A stretch of DNA of 8,050 nucleotides from Actinomycetota bacterium (GCA_009704155.1 WLES01000030.1:1-8050); one strand, 5' to 3'; shown: positions 1 to 6,023, counted from the first letter of the stretch. Translations and numbers: made by a program. The notes: a model not told the origin generated them from the sequence alone.

Positions 1-1367
1 ACCAACGGGCAAACAGTGCAGGGTCGTGGGTTGTTTACGTTCCCGTGCTCGTCGTTGCTGCAATCATTCGAATGTTCAATCTCGGCGGACTTCGCTCACT
101 CGTTTTTGACGAGATCTACTACGTTCGCGATGCGTGGACGCTGTGGAATCTCGGTTACGAATCGACCTGGGTTGATGGAAGCGACTTCGCAAACGGTGGC
201 ACATCAGCTTTTACAACCATTGGGGACTTTGTCGCCCACCCTCCGCTCGGGAAATGGCTCATCGGCGCAGGGATGGCACTTTTTGGGCCCGACAATCCCT
301 TCGGGTGGCGGTTCACGACGGCGTTGGCTGGCATTCTCGTCGTCTTCCTCACAATGGTGATTGCTCGCAAAATCTTCGACTCGATTCTTGTCGCCGGAGT
401 AGCCGGGGCGTTCGTTGCAGTTGACGGCATTTCGATATCGATGAGTAGAACGGCACTTCTCGACGGCATCCTCACCGCTTTCGTGCTCGGAGCATTTCTC
501 GCGCTTCTGCACCACCTCGATCGTCCCGGTTGGGGCCAGTGGCTCGTGTTATCGGGAGTCCTCCTCGGGGCAGCAACGGGGGTGAAGTGGAACGGTGTTT
601 TTGCCATCGCAGGTTTCGGGTTGTGGATTGTGATCACCGAGGCTCTGCGCGAAGGCCCAGGAGTGGGAGCCCGGCTCCGTGCAGGGTTGATGAGCGCGGT
701 CCGCGCGAGCGCTCTCGTTCTCCCGGTTGCTCTCGTAACTTACGCGGCCACGTGGAGTGGTTGGCTCACGACGTCCGATGGTTACGGGCGAGCCCACGGG
801 TCAGAAACTGATTCAAACCCCATCACTCAAGGACTCAGCGCGCTGTGGAGTTATCACACGGAAATCTACGGTTACGGCATCGGGCTCACTGCCCAACACA
901 ATTACCAAGCAAATCCGTTCCAGTGGTTGTTCATGATTCGCCCGACAGCCTTCTGGTACGAAACGACGTGCGGTGAAGGATGCGCCGAATACGTGACGAG
1001 CGTTGCCAACCCGCTGCTGTGGTACTTCGCGGTGTTTGCGCTCGGTCTGCTCGTGGTTCGAATGTTCAGGACGAGAAAGTGGACGTACGCACCAATCGTT
1101 GTCGGTGTGCTGTCGCTCTGGGTACCGTGGCTTTTCATCTCACACCGCACGATGTTCCAGTTCTACACGGTCACGTTTGAGCCTTTCCTCATGCTGGCGG
1201 CTGCCTGGGGCCTGCGCGAGCTCTGGCGTGCCGGTTACCGCGGGGTTGCCGTTGGGTTCGTCGCCGTCGCCGCTGCTATGTCGGCGTTCTTTCTGCCGGT
1301 GTGGCTTGGCTTACCCATTCCCGTGTGGTTCGCAATGCTCCACTACTGGCTACCCAGCTGGATTTAG
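1..1367 (+). CDS. pmt: Dolichyl/polyprenyl-phosphate-mannose protein O-mannosyltransferase (PMT, GT39), 5'-partial
   Basis: Integral membrane glycosyltransferase that in actinobacteria transfers mannose from polyprenyl-phosphate-mannose to Ser/Thr of secreted proteins during Sec export. The reading frame is open to the left edge (first full codon at position 3) and ends at TAG 1365-1367, giving 454 visible codons. PMT hallmarks are visible: the acidic Asp-Glu pair of the first external loop in FDEIYYVRDAW (codons 108-113), the HPPLGKW motif (about 237-257), and SRTALLDG (about 444-467), followed by many hydrophobic segments. The GTG at 45 is an in-frame possible start but lies inside the first membrane helix. 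Family members are usually about 500 residues or more, so I treat the gene as truncated by the window, with roughly 50-60 residues missing. It converges on the aldo/keto reductase with a 10-bp gap. The family call is strong; the acceptor proteins are unknown. Confidence 0.9.
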   Translation, partial: QRANSAGSWVVYVPVLVVAAIIRMFNLGGLRSLVFDEIYYVRDAWTLWNLGYESTWVDGSDFANGGTSAFTTIGDFVAHPPLGKWLIGAGMALFGPDNPFGWRFTTALAGILVVFLTMVIARKIFDSILVAGVAGAFVAVDGISISMSRTALLDGILTAFVLGAFLALLHHLDRPGWGQWLVLSGVLLGAATGVKWNGVFAIAGFGLWIVITEALREGPGVGARLRAGLMSAVRASALVLPVALVTYAATWSGWLTTSDGYGRAHGSETDSNPITQGLSALWSYHTEIYGYGIGLTAQHNYQANPFQWLFMIRPTAFWYETTCGEGCAEYVTSVANPLLWYFAVFALGLLVVRMFRTRKWTYAPIVVGVLSLWVPWLFISHRTMFQFYTVTFEPFLMLAAAWGLRELWRAGYRGVAVGFVAVAAAMSAFFLPVWLGLPIPVWFAMLHYWLPSWI

Positions 1368-1371
1368 CTGG
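1354..1371. terminator. Small inverted repeat between convergent genes, possible weak bidirectional terminator
   Basis: CCAGCT (1354-1359) and AGCTGG (1366-1371) form a 6-bp stem around a 6-nt loop that contains the start of the mannosyltransferase stop codon. It sits at the junction of two convergent genes, where a shared terminator would be expected. No T-tract follows on either strand, so intrinsic termination would be weak. The stem may be fortuitous or may simply help a factor-dependent terminator. Confidence 0.22.
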
Positions 1372-1377
1372 CTTCGG

Positions 1378-2214
1378 TTAGTCCCAGTTCCCGTCGAGTG
1401 GATGCGTTCCAACGCGGTGATCACGGTCGAGCCCTCTAATTCCGTCCATCTCCGTGTCGCTGAGCTCGAAGTCAAAGATTGACAGGTTCTCGATGAGACG
1501 CTCTTTGTGCGACGTCTTGGGAAACACGATGAGCCCTTCCTGGACGTGCCACCGGAGCACAACTTGGGCAACCGATTTGTCGTGCGCTGCTGCGATGATT
1601 CCGAGAATCGGTGCTTCAACCGCGAGATCGACACTTCCGTGACCCAGAGGCCCCCACGATTCCGTGGCAATTCCACGAGCCACGTGTTCGCCCCGCAGTT
1701 CCTTCTGCTGGAGAAGCGGGTGCAGTTCGACCTGGTTGAGGACGGGGACGGTGTCAGCGACACCAGCAAGCACATCGAGGTGCTCGGTAAGGAAATTGCT
1801 GACGCCAATAGACGTTGTGAGCCCAGCGTCGCGCAGCTCGTGGAGTGAGTGCCACGCCTGAACATACGTTCCGCGCTCGGGTGCCGGCCAGTGGATGAGA
1901 TACAAATCAACGTGCTCAAGCCCAAGTCGGTCGAGTGATGAACTGATGGCATCGCGCGCGTGGGGCTGGTCGCCGTTCCACAGTTTGGTGGTGATGTAGA
2001 GGTCGTCTCTCGGGATACCGCTTTCGCGAATTGCCTTTCCGATACCGCGTTCGTTCTTGTAAATGGTGGCGGTGTCGATGTGGCGATAGCCGAGTTCGAG
2101 AGCCTCCGACGCCACGCGATACGCGATGTCGTCGTCGAGCCGATACGTTCCCAAACCGAGTTGAGGTATGGACGTGCCGTCGTTGAGCATGATTTCAGGG
2201 ACGAGAAGAGCCAT
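1378..2214 (-). CDS. Aldo/keto reductase (2,5-diketo-D-gluconate reductase-like)
   Basis: Cytosolic NADPH-dependent oxidoreductase of 278 aa, normal for the family, predicted to reduce aldehydes or ketones on a (beta/alpha)8 barrel. The catalytic tetrad is visible: D47 and Y52 (in HIDTATIYKNE), K77 (TTKLWN) and H108 (LIHWP). Substrate and cofactor-site motifs follow: GVSNF (137-141), NQVELHP (160-166), ESWGPLGHG (185-193) and the NADPH-binding segment FPKTSHKERLIEN (231-243). The ATG at 2214 gives the usual family N-terminus (P-E-I-x-L-N-D-G); an in-frame ATG at codon 9 (2190) is the alternative start. The gene lies 39 nt after the nrdB stop in the same direction, so it is probably the last cistron of the nrd operon. 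Its start codon is buried in a long hairpin, described separately. The physiological substrate cannot be told from the sequence, and the operon position alone does not make it a nucleotide-metabolism enzyme. Confidence 0.92.
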   Translation of the reverse strand: MALLVPEIMLNDGTSIPQLGLGTYRLDDDIAYRVASEALELGYRHIDTATIYKNERGIGKAIRESGIPRDDLYITTKLWNGDQPHARDAISSSLDRLGLEHVDLYLIHWPAPERGTYVQAWHSLHELRDAGLTTSIGVSNFLTEHLDVLAGVADTVPVLNQVELHPLLQQKELRGEHVARGIATESWGPLGHGSVDLAVEAPILGIIAAAHDKSVAQVVLRWHVQEGLIVFPKTSHKERLIENLSIFDFELSDTEMDGIRGLDRDHRVGTHPLDGNWD

Positions 2215-2249
2215 GCCCTCAGCCTAGCGAGGACATGGCTCTTGACTCG
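2202..2249 (-). promoter_or_regulatory. Long RNA hairpin enclosing the aldo/keto reductase start codon
   Basis: In the minus-strand transcript, AAGAGCCAUGUCCUC (from 2243 to 2229) pairs with GAGGGCAUGGCUCUU (2220 to 2206). This makes 15 continuous pairs with a single U-G wobble around the 8-nt loop GCUAGGCU. A lower CGAG/CUCG stem (2249-2246 with 2205-2202) adds 4 pairs beyond a 2-nt bulge. The AUG of the reductase (2214-2212) and the adjacent GAGG, the nearest Shine-Dalgarno-like bases, are inside the 3' arm. The hairpin base is only 4 nt downstream of the nrdB stop (TAG, 2256-2254), so a ribosome terminating there would be expected to melt it. This suggests translational coupling. There is no following U-run, so it does not look like a simple terminator. 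The pairing is seen directly; the function is inferred. Confidence 0.65.
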
Positions 2250-2253
2250 TGAA

Positions 2254-3240
2254 CTAGGACTTGCTGGTGCCCGAGTTGACTTCGTACGAGGTGTTGGTCG
2301 ACTCGAAGAAGTTGACGAGCTGCAGTGTGTCGTTGGCTGCAGCCATCCACTTTGCTGGGTTCGGCACGTTGTAGTGTGCTTCGAATCCGAGCTCTTCAAG
2401 ACGGCGGTCGGCCATGTGCTTCGTGTACTGCGTGATGTACTCAGCGTTGAGGCCGAGGATGCCGTTGGGAATCATCGCCTTGTTGTATTCCTCTTCCATG
2501 ACAACCGAGTCGAGAATCATCTGCTTGATTTCCGCAGCGAACTCTTCGGTTGCAATGTCGGGGTTCTCTTCGAGGACCGTGAGGATGAGGTTGATTCCGA
2601 ACTTGAGGTGAAGCGACTCGTCGCGCACAATCCAGTCAACGAGCGAACCGAAGTTGCGGAGCAGGTTGCGCTGACGGAAGCTGAGGGCAACCATGAATCC
2701 GGTGTAGAACCAGATACCTTCCATGATGACCGAGTACGCAACGAGGTTGCGAACGAAGTCCTGCTTACCTTCGGTGGTGGTGATGTCGAGGCTTCGCTCT
2801 GCCATGCGCTTGATGAACTTAACTTCGAACTCTTCCTTGGCTGCAATTGCAGGGTGGTCGACGTGCTGTGCGTAGATTTTTTCACGGTCTACGGGGAACG
2901 TCTCAAGGATGTACTCGAAGCTCATGCAGTGGTTGGCTTCTTCCCACATCTGCTTGGCGAGGTAAAGGTGCGCCTCGGCGGCGTTGAGGTAGGGGTAGAC
3001 GCCAAACGCAAGTGCCTTGTTGACGATTAGTTCCGATGGGTTGAAGAACGACATGAGGAACGTGATTGCCTGCTGTTCTTCGTCCGTCATCTTCTTGAAG
3101 TCGGCGATGTCTTCGCCGAGCTGGATTTCGTTGGGGAACCATGTGTTTGCAACGGCCTGGTTGTACAGGTCCATCGCCCACTGGTATCGAACCGGCTTGA
3201 GCAAAAGGCCGTCCTGAATTCCTGTTCCGAGAATTCCCAT
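2254..3240 (-). CDS. nrdB: Ribonucleotide reductase class I beta subunit, Phe at the radical site (class Ic-like)
   Basis: Beta (R2) subunit, 328 aa, which houses the dimetal cofactor that starts radical chemistry in the alpha subunit for dNTP synthesis. All six metal ligands are present: E70, E101, H104 (EANH), E174, E208 and H211 (DESLH). The spacings 31, 3, 73, 34 and 3 equal those recalled for the chlamydial class Ic protein (E89, E120, H123, E193, E227, H230). The residue four after H104, the radical tyrosine in class Ia/Ib, is F108 (codon TTC). A Mn/Fe or other tyrosyl-radical-free cofactor is therefore expected. W34 and D207 fit the radical-transfer pathway, and Y319 in the flexible C-terminus is a candidate for the interface tyrosine. 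The start has a good AGGAG (3252-3248) 7 nt upstream of the ATG. No nrdI or nrdH is in the window, which argues against class Ib. It follows the small redox-tail ORF by 50 nt. Confidence 0.96.
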   Translation of the reverse strand: MGILGTGIQDGLLLKPVRYQWAMDLYNQAVANTWFPNEIQLGEDIADFKKMTDEEQQAITFLMSFFNPSELIVNKALAFGVYPYLNAAEAHLYLAKQMWEEANHCMSFEYILETFPVDREKIYAQHVDHPAIAAKEEFEVKFIKRMAERSLDITTTEGKQDFVRNLVAYSVIMEGIWFYTGFMVALSFRQRNLLRNFGSLVDWIVRDESLHLKFGINLILTVLEENPDIATEEFAAEIKQMILDSVVMEEEYNKAMIPNGILGLNAEYITQYTKHMADRRLEELGFEAHYNVPNPAKWMAAANDTLQLVNFFESTNTSYEVNSGTSKS

Positions 3241-3254
3241 GATGTATCTCCTAA

Positions 3255-3291
3255 GTGTTGTTGTGAGGTTGTGAAGCTACGGTGTTGTTGT
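3255..3291 (-). repeat. Two copies of ACAACAACAC in the nrdB leader
   Basis: The 50-nt gap before nrdB, read on the minus strand, carries ACAACAACAC twice (3291-3282 and 3264-3255), 27 nt apart. The first copy overlaps the stop codon of the small ORF. Such CAA-rich RNA is poorly structured and could keep the nrdB ribosome-binding site open. It may also be the mark of a small local duplication. No other signal is apparent in this gap apart from the nrdB Shine-Dalgarno. Confidence 0.4.
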
Positions 3292-3374
3292 TACTGGCAG
3301 GAGTCGCACTGCAGCAGATCCATTGGGTCTACCGGCACTACATAGTCGCCGAGGGTGGTGTCGTTCGGGTTCAT
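3291..3374 (-). CDS. 27-residue small ORF ending in CxxC; putative detached redox tail of ribonucleotide reductase
   Basis: The ORF lies between nrdA and nrdB on the same strand. It has ATG at 3374-3372, stop TAA at 3293-3291, and a perfect AAGGAG ribosome-binding site 7 nt upstream that overlaps the nrdA stop codon. The product is 27 residues and ends in DPMDLLQCDSCQ, with Cys23 and Cys26 forming a CxxC pair one residue from the C-terminus. About 21 of 26 sense codons after the ATG end in G or C, as in the flanking real genes. Class I reductase alpha subunits normally end in a flexible arm with two such cysteines that passes electrons from thioredoxin or glutaredoxin to the active-site disulfide. 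The neighbouring NrdA has no such cysteines. The inference is that this peptide supplies the function in trans. Alternatives are a short leader peptide for nrdB or a metal-handling peptide. Translation is well supported by the signals; the function is inferred. Confidence 0.72.
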   Translation of the reverse strand: MNPNDTTLGDYVVPVDPMDLLQCDSCQ

Positions 3375-3381
3375 TGCGTTT

Positions 3382-3387
3382 CTCCTT
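3382..3387 (-). promoter_or_regulatory. Ribosome-binding site of the 27-aa ORF, overlapping the nrdA stop
   Basis: The minus-strand text is AAGGAG, a perfect complement to the anti-Shine-Dalgarno core, with 7 nt before the ATG at 3374. Its two leading A residues are the last two bases of the nrdA TAA stop (3388-3386). This layout supports independent, coupled initiation of the small ORF rather than a chance ATG. It is the main evidence that the peptide is made. Confidence 0.75.
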
Positions 3388-5827
3388 ATGCTCCGCCGAA
3401 GCCGAATCCCTTGCGGGGTGCGGCAGCAGCGGCGGGCTCAGCGGCGGGAACAGATGCACCCGAGCCGAAGCCCTTCTTGTTTCCTTCGACAATCGACTCC
3501 GACTTGTTGACTTTGACGGTCGACTGCTCGGCGGTGTGGCGTGGCTTCATGTGCAAGTAATACGTTGTCTTTACGCCGCGTTCCCAGGCGCCCATGTAGA
3601 TGTTGACGAGGTCATCCATTTCACGGGTTTCGAGGTACATGTTGCGGCTGATGGCCTGGTCAATCCACTTCTGTGCGCGGCCTGCTACCTCGAGGAAGGC
3701 GTAGGGCGAGAGCTGGAACGAGGTTTTGTAAACCTCTTTAATGTCGTCCGGGATTGCGGACAGTGACTGAACGTCACCCTGCGAGCGAAGAAGATCTTCG
3801 CGAACGCTATCCCACAGACCCCGTTCCTTGAGGGCGTCGACCAGGTTGCGGTTGACTTCAAGGAACTTCCCGCTCGATGTTGAGCGCGAGAAGATTTGTG
3901 AGAACTGGGGGTCGAGACCGGGGGTGGTTCCGGCGACGAGACCGATTGACGCCGTTGGCGCGATGGCCATGAGCGTTGCGTTGCGGATTCCGCCTTTGAC
4001 CTTGACGCGGAGTGCGTCCCAGTCGAGACGCGTCTTACGCGAGATATCAATCGACACACCGCGGTCCTTTTCGGCGAGGTCAATGGAGTCGAATGGCACG
4101 AGACCCTGCGACCAGCGCGAGCCTTCGAAGTTGTCGTACGAACCACGCTCGCGGGCGAGGTTCGTGGACTCATCAATCGCCGAGTACGAGATGTGCTCGG
4201 TGATCGAGTCGATGAGTTCGTATGCCTCTTCCGACTCGTACGAGATCCCGAGACGCTCGCAAATGTCGGTGAAGCCCATCAGTCCGAGACCGACAGCGCG
4301 GTTTTCCTTGTTGGCCTTGTCGGCTTCGTAGACGGACGAGCGCGTGATGTCGATGAGGTTATCGAGCTGGCGAACGGCGATGCGGGCGCTCTCGTCGAGC
4401 TTCACGTAGTCGATTGCTCCGTCGACGAGGTGAGTCGACAGGTTGATCGACGCAAGGTTGCAGACGGAGACGTTCTCTGCGTCCTGCGGCAAGCAGATTT
4501 CGGTGCAGAGGTTGGACGAGTGAATCGTGCCGGTGTTGTTGTTGAGGGCACGAAGGTTGATCGTGTCTTTCCACGTGAGCCACGGGTGTGACGTCGACTG
4601 GAGGGAGATGAGAATCTGCTTGAACTGTTCGCGGGCAGAGATTTTCTTGAAGAGTTCGATTTCGCCCTTTTCGGCCATCGCGATGTATTCGGCGTAGCGC
4701 CTCGAGAACGCTGCTCCATAAAGCTCGTTGAGGTCGGTGACTTCGAGCGGGTCGAAGAGGTACCAGTCGTCGTCGTTCTGGACGCGCTTCATGAACTCGT
4801 CGGAGATCCAGACAGCCGTGTTGGCTGTGCGCGTGCGGCGGTAGGGGTCGCCGGAGTTCTGGCGGAGGTCAAGGAACTCTGGGAAGTCGAGGTGCCAGTT
4901 CTCCATGTAGAAGCAGAGAGCGCCGAACTTCTTGCCGCCGCGCGAGATAGCGCGAAGGACGGAGTCGATGGTGTGCATGAACGGGATTGGGCCCGTCGAG
5001 ACGGTGTTGTTCGAACGAATCGGTGAGCCCTGAGCGCGAAGCTTGGTCACCGAGAGGCCGATGCCACCGGTTCCCTTGGTGAGCCACATGACGTCACGCG
5101 TGGTCTTAGCGATGTGTTCGATGTCGTCCTGCATTTCGAGCACGAAGCAGTTGGCGAGCTGCGGGTACGACGTTCCCGCGTTGACGAGAGTCGATCCGGC
5201 TGCCAAATACTCGAGGCTCGCCATTTTGCGGTAGAAGCGAAGTGCGACTTCGTTGGGGTTCTTCTCGTTGAGCGAGAGACCCATCGCGATGCGCATCCAG
5301 AAGTACTGAGGTACTTCGAGAGGGTCGCCGTTGCGGCCCTTCACTCCGTAGCGGTTGTTGAGCGTGACAACACCGATGTACTTGAGGAGACCGTCGTATT
5401 CGGGGACGAGTTCTTTTCCGAGTGCGTCGAGGTCGAACATTTCGGTGAGGCGAGAGTCGAGGAGGCCCTCTGCTACTCCGCGCGTGACGTTCTCTTTGAA
5501 GTGCTTGGCGTGAAGGTCCTTGAGTTCGTCTGCTGTGTTGTAGTCGCCCAAGACGCCCTTGTAGATGGTCTTGAGGAGAAGTCGTGCGGCGATGGTGTCA
5601 AAGCCGGGGTCGTCCTTGACGTTCTGGAGAGCCACCTGGATCACCGCTTCGTCGAGTTGCTGGGACGTGATGCCGTCGAACAGCGTCAGTTCGAGTTCAG
5701 TACCGATCTGGGTCACCCACGCGAGCTTGTCGGGGAATCCAACAGCAGCCTCTTCAATGGCGAGGTTGATTTTGTTCGCGTCATATGGTTCGCGCGACCC
5801 GTCTCGCTTGACGACTGTGATGTTCAT
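3386..5827 (-). CDS. nrdA: Ribonucleotide reductase class I alpha (catalytic) subunit lacking the C-terminal cysteine pair
   Basis: Catalytic subunit, 813 aa (E. coli NrdA is 761), reducing ribonucleotides to deoxyribonucleotides. One ATP-cone occupies about residues 1-95 (VVKRDGSREPYDANKI at 5-20), so dATP activity control is likely. The barrel keeps C227 (NCFVL) and C456 (VCNLASINL) as the active-site redox pair, the N439-C441-E443 catalytic motif (NLCTEI), and Y756-Y757 (KTTYY) for radical transfer. The substrate-phosphate region is near 624-640 (PTASIGLVAGTTPGLDP). After C523 there is no cysteine, although class I enzymes normally end in a redox CxxC or Cx4C tail. Instead residues 784-813 are Gly/Ala-rich with KKGFGSG and RKGFGFGG motifs. 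The CxxC appears in the separate ORF that starts 11 nt downstream. The ATG at 5827 has AAGGA upstream with suitable spacing. It is the first gene of the operon, under an NrdR-type promoter. Confidence 0.97.
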   Translation of the reverse strand: MNITVVKRDGSREPYDANKINLAIEEAAVGFPDKLAWVTQIGTELELTLFDGITSQQLDEAVIQVALQNVKDDPGFDTIAARLLLKTIYKGVLGDYNTADELKDLHAKHFKENVTRGVAEGLLDSRLTEMFDLDALGKELVPEYDGLLKYIGVVTLNNRYGVKGRNGDPLEVPQYFWMRIAMGLSLNEKNPNEVALRFYRKMASLEYLAAGSTLVNAGTSYPQLANCFVLEMQDDIEHIAKTTRDVMWLTKGTGGIGLSVTKLRAQGSPIRSNNTVSTGPIPFMHTIDSVLRAISRGGKKFGALCFYMENWHLDFPEFLDLRQNSGDPYRRTRTANTAVWISDEFMKRVQNDDDWYLFDPLEVTDLNELYGAAFSRRYAEYIAMAEKGEIELFKKISAREQFKQILISLQSTSHPWLTWKDTINLRALNNNTGTIHSSNLCTEICLPQDAENVSVCNLASINLSTHLVDGAIDYVKLDESARIAVRQLDNLIDITRSSVYEADKANKENRAVGLGLMGFTDICERLGISYESEEAYELIDSITEHISYSAIDESTNLARERGSYDNFEGSRWSQGLVPFDSIDLAEKDRGVSIDISRKTRLDWDALRVKVKGGIRNATLMAIAPTASIGLVAGTTPGLDPQFSQIFSRSTSSGKFLEVNRNLVDALKERGLWDSVREDLLRSQGDVQSLSAIPDDIKEVYKTSFQLSPYAFLEVAGRAQKWIDQAISRNMYLETREMDDLVNIYMGAWERGVKTTYYLHMKPRHTAEQSTVKVNKSESIVEGNKKGFGSGASVPAAEPAAAAAPRKGFGFGGA

Positions 5828-5911
5828 GCGTTTATCCTTCGTGGAGTGCCTGAATTGGCTGTTTTTCGGTGAATTGTGACTGATCGGTGGTTGTTTCTGC
5901 CCAGTTAGAAA

Positions 5912-5927
5912 ACACTATATGTTCCGA
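5912..5927. promoter_or_regulatory. NrdR box 1, overlapping the nrd -10
   Basis: ACACTATATGTTCCGA resembles the known NrdR palindrome ACACWATATATWGTGT. The left half (ACACTATAT) is perfect and the right half is degenerate. It overlaps the -10 hexamer of the nrdA promoter, the expected position for repression when NrdR is loaded with dATP/ATP. NrdR itself is not encoded in the window. Confidence 0.72.
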
Positions 5928-5941
5928 CACATTTTGGTCAA
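5914..5941 (-). promoter_or_regulatory. Promoter of the nrdA operon
   Basis: On the minus strand, TTGACC (5941-5936, 5 of 6 to TTGACA) and TATAGT (5919-5914, 5 of 6 to TATAAT) are separated by 16 bp. The start point would be near 5906, giving an untranslated leader of roughly 80 nt. The -10 lies in NrdR box 1 and the -35 lies in the gap between the two boxes. No rho-independent signal or second promoter is evident before nrdA. Confidence 0.68.
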
Positions 5942-5943
5942 CA

Positions 5944-5959
5944 ACCCCATATGTTGTGG
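5944..5959. promoter_or_regulatory. NrdR box 2, upstream of the nrd -35
   Basis: ACCCCATATGTTGTGG matches the NrdR consensus core and right half (ATAT, then TTGTG) with mismatches at the edges. Its centre is 32 bp from that of box 1, about three helical turns. That is the spacing typical of paired NrdR boxes and is stronger evidence than either box alone. Confidence 0.68.
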
Positions 5960-5974
5960 CGTGTCGTACACAGT

Positions 5975-6002
5975 TGTGGATAACTTATGCACGCTTTCCA
6001 CA
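5975..6002. promoter_or_regulatory. DnaA-box cluster in the divergent control region
   Basis: TTATCCACA on the minus strand (5983-5975) is a perfect DnaA box. TTATGCACG (5985-5993, +) matches TTATNCACA at 8 of 9 positions. CTTTCCACA (5994-6002, +) matches at 7 of 9. Three sites within 28 bp are unlikely by chance. DnaA boxes upstream of nrdAB are known in E. coli, where DnaA links dNTP supply to replication. Here they lie just beyond the NrdR boxes for nrdA and about 34-61 bp upstream of the transporter start, so either gene could be the target. Confidence 0.6.
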
Positions 6003-6023
6003 GTTAACACCCCACCACCGACA

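Noticed and set aside
45..47. GTG at 45 as the true start of the mannosyltransferase
   Set aside because: The frame is open upstream to the window edge, and the codons before 45 encode the first half of a membrane helix. There is no ribosome-binding site before it.
1350..2399. Out-of-frame 349-codon minus-strand ORF overlapping the aldo/keto reductase
   Set aside because: Its translation is Ser/Arg/Thr-rich and low in motif content, typical of an alternate frame of a real gene. The AKR frame has all catalytic residues.
1960..3030. Long open frame on the + strand (356 codons) opposite nrdB and the reductase
   Set aside because: It runs antisense to two clear genes, has no family-like motif, and crosses their boundary. 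Long antisense frames are common opposite GC-biased genes. The same applies to the frame at 5114-5872 opposite nrdA.
3370..3400. Programmed frameshift joining nrdA to the CxxC ORF
   Set aside because: The small ORF is in the -1 frame relative to nrdA, but the last nrdA codons (GGC GGA GCA TAA) contain no slippery heptamer. The strong AAGGAG with an ATG at ideal spacing explains separate translation better. A sequencing error is not excluded.
2254..5827. Class Ib (nrdEF) assignment
   Set aside because: No nrdH or nrdI is adjacent, the alpha subunit has a full ATP-cone, and the beta subunit lacks the radical tyrosine while its ligand spacing fits class Ic.
5961..5971. GTGT-CGT-ACAC palindrome between the NrdR and DnaA sites
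   Set aside because: Only 4-bp arms. It could be chance or part of a regulator site, but nothing in the window identifies a binding protein.
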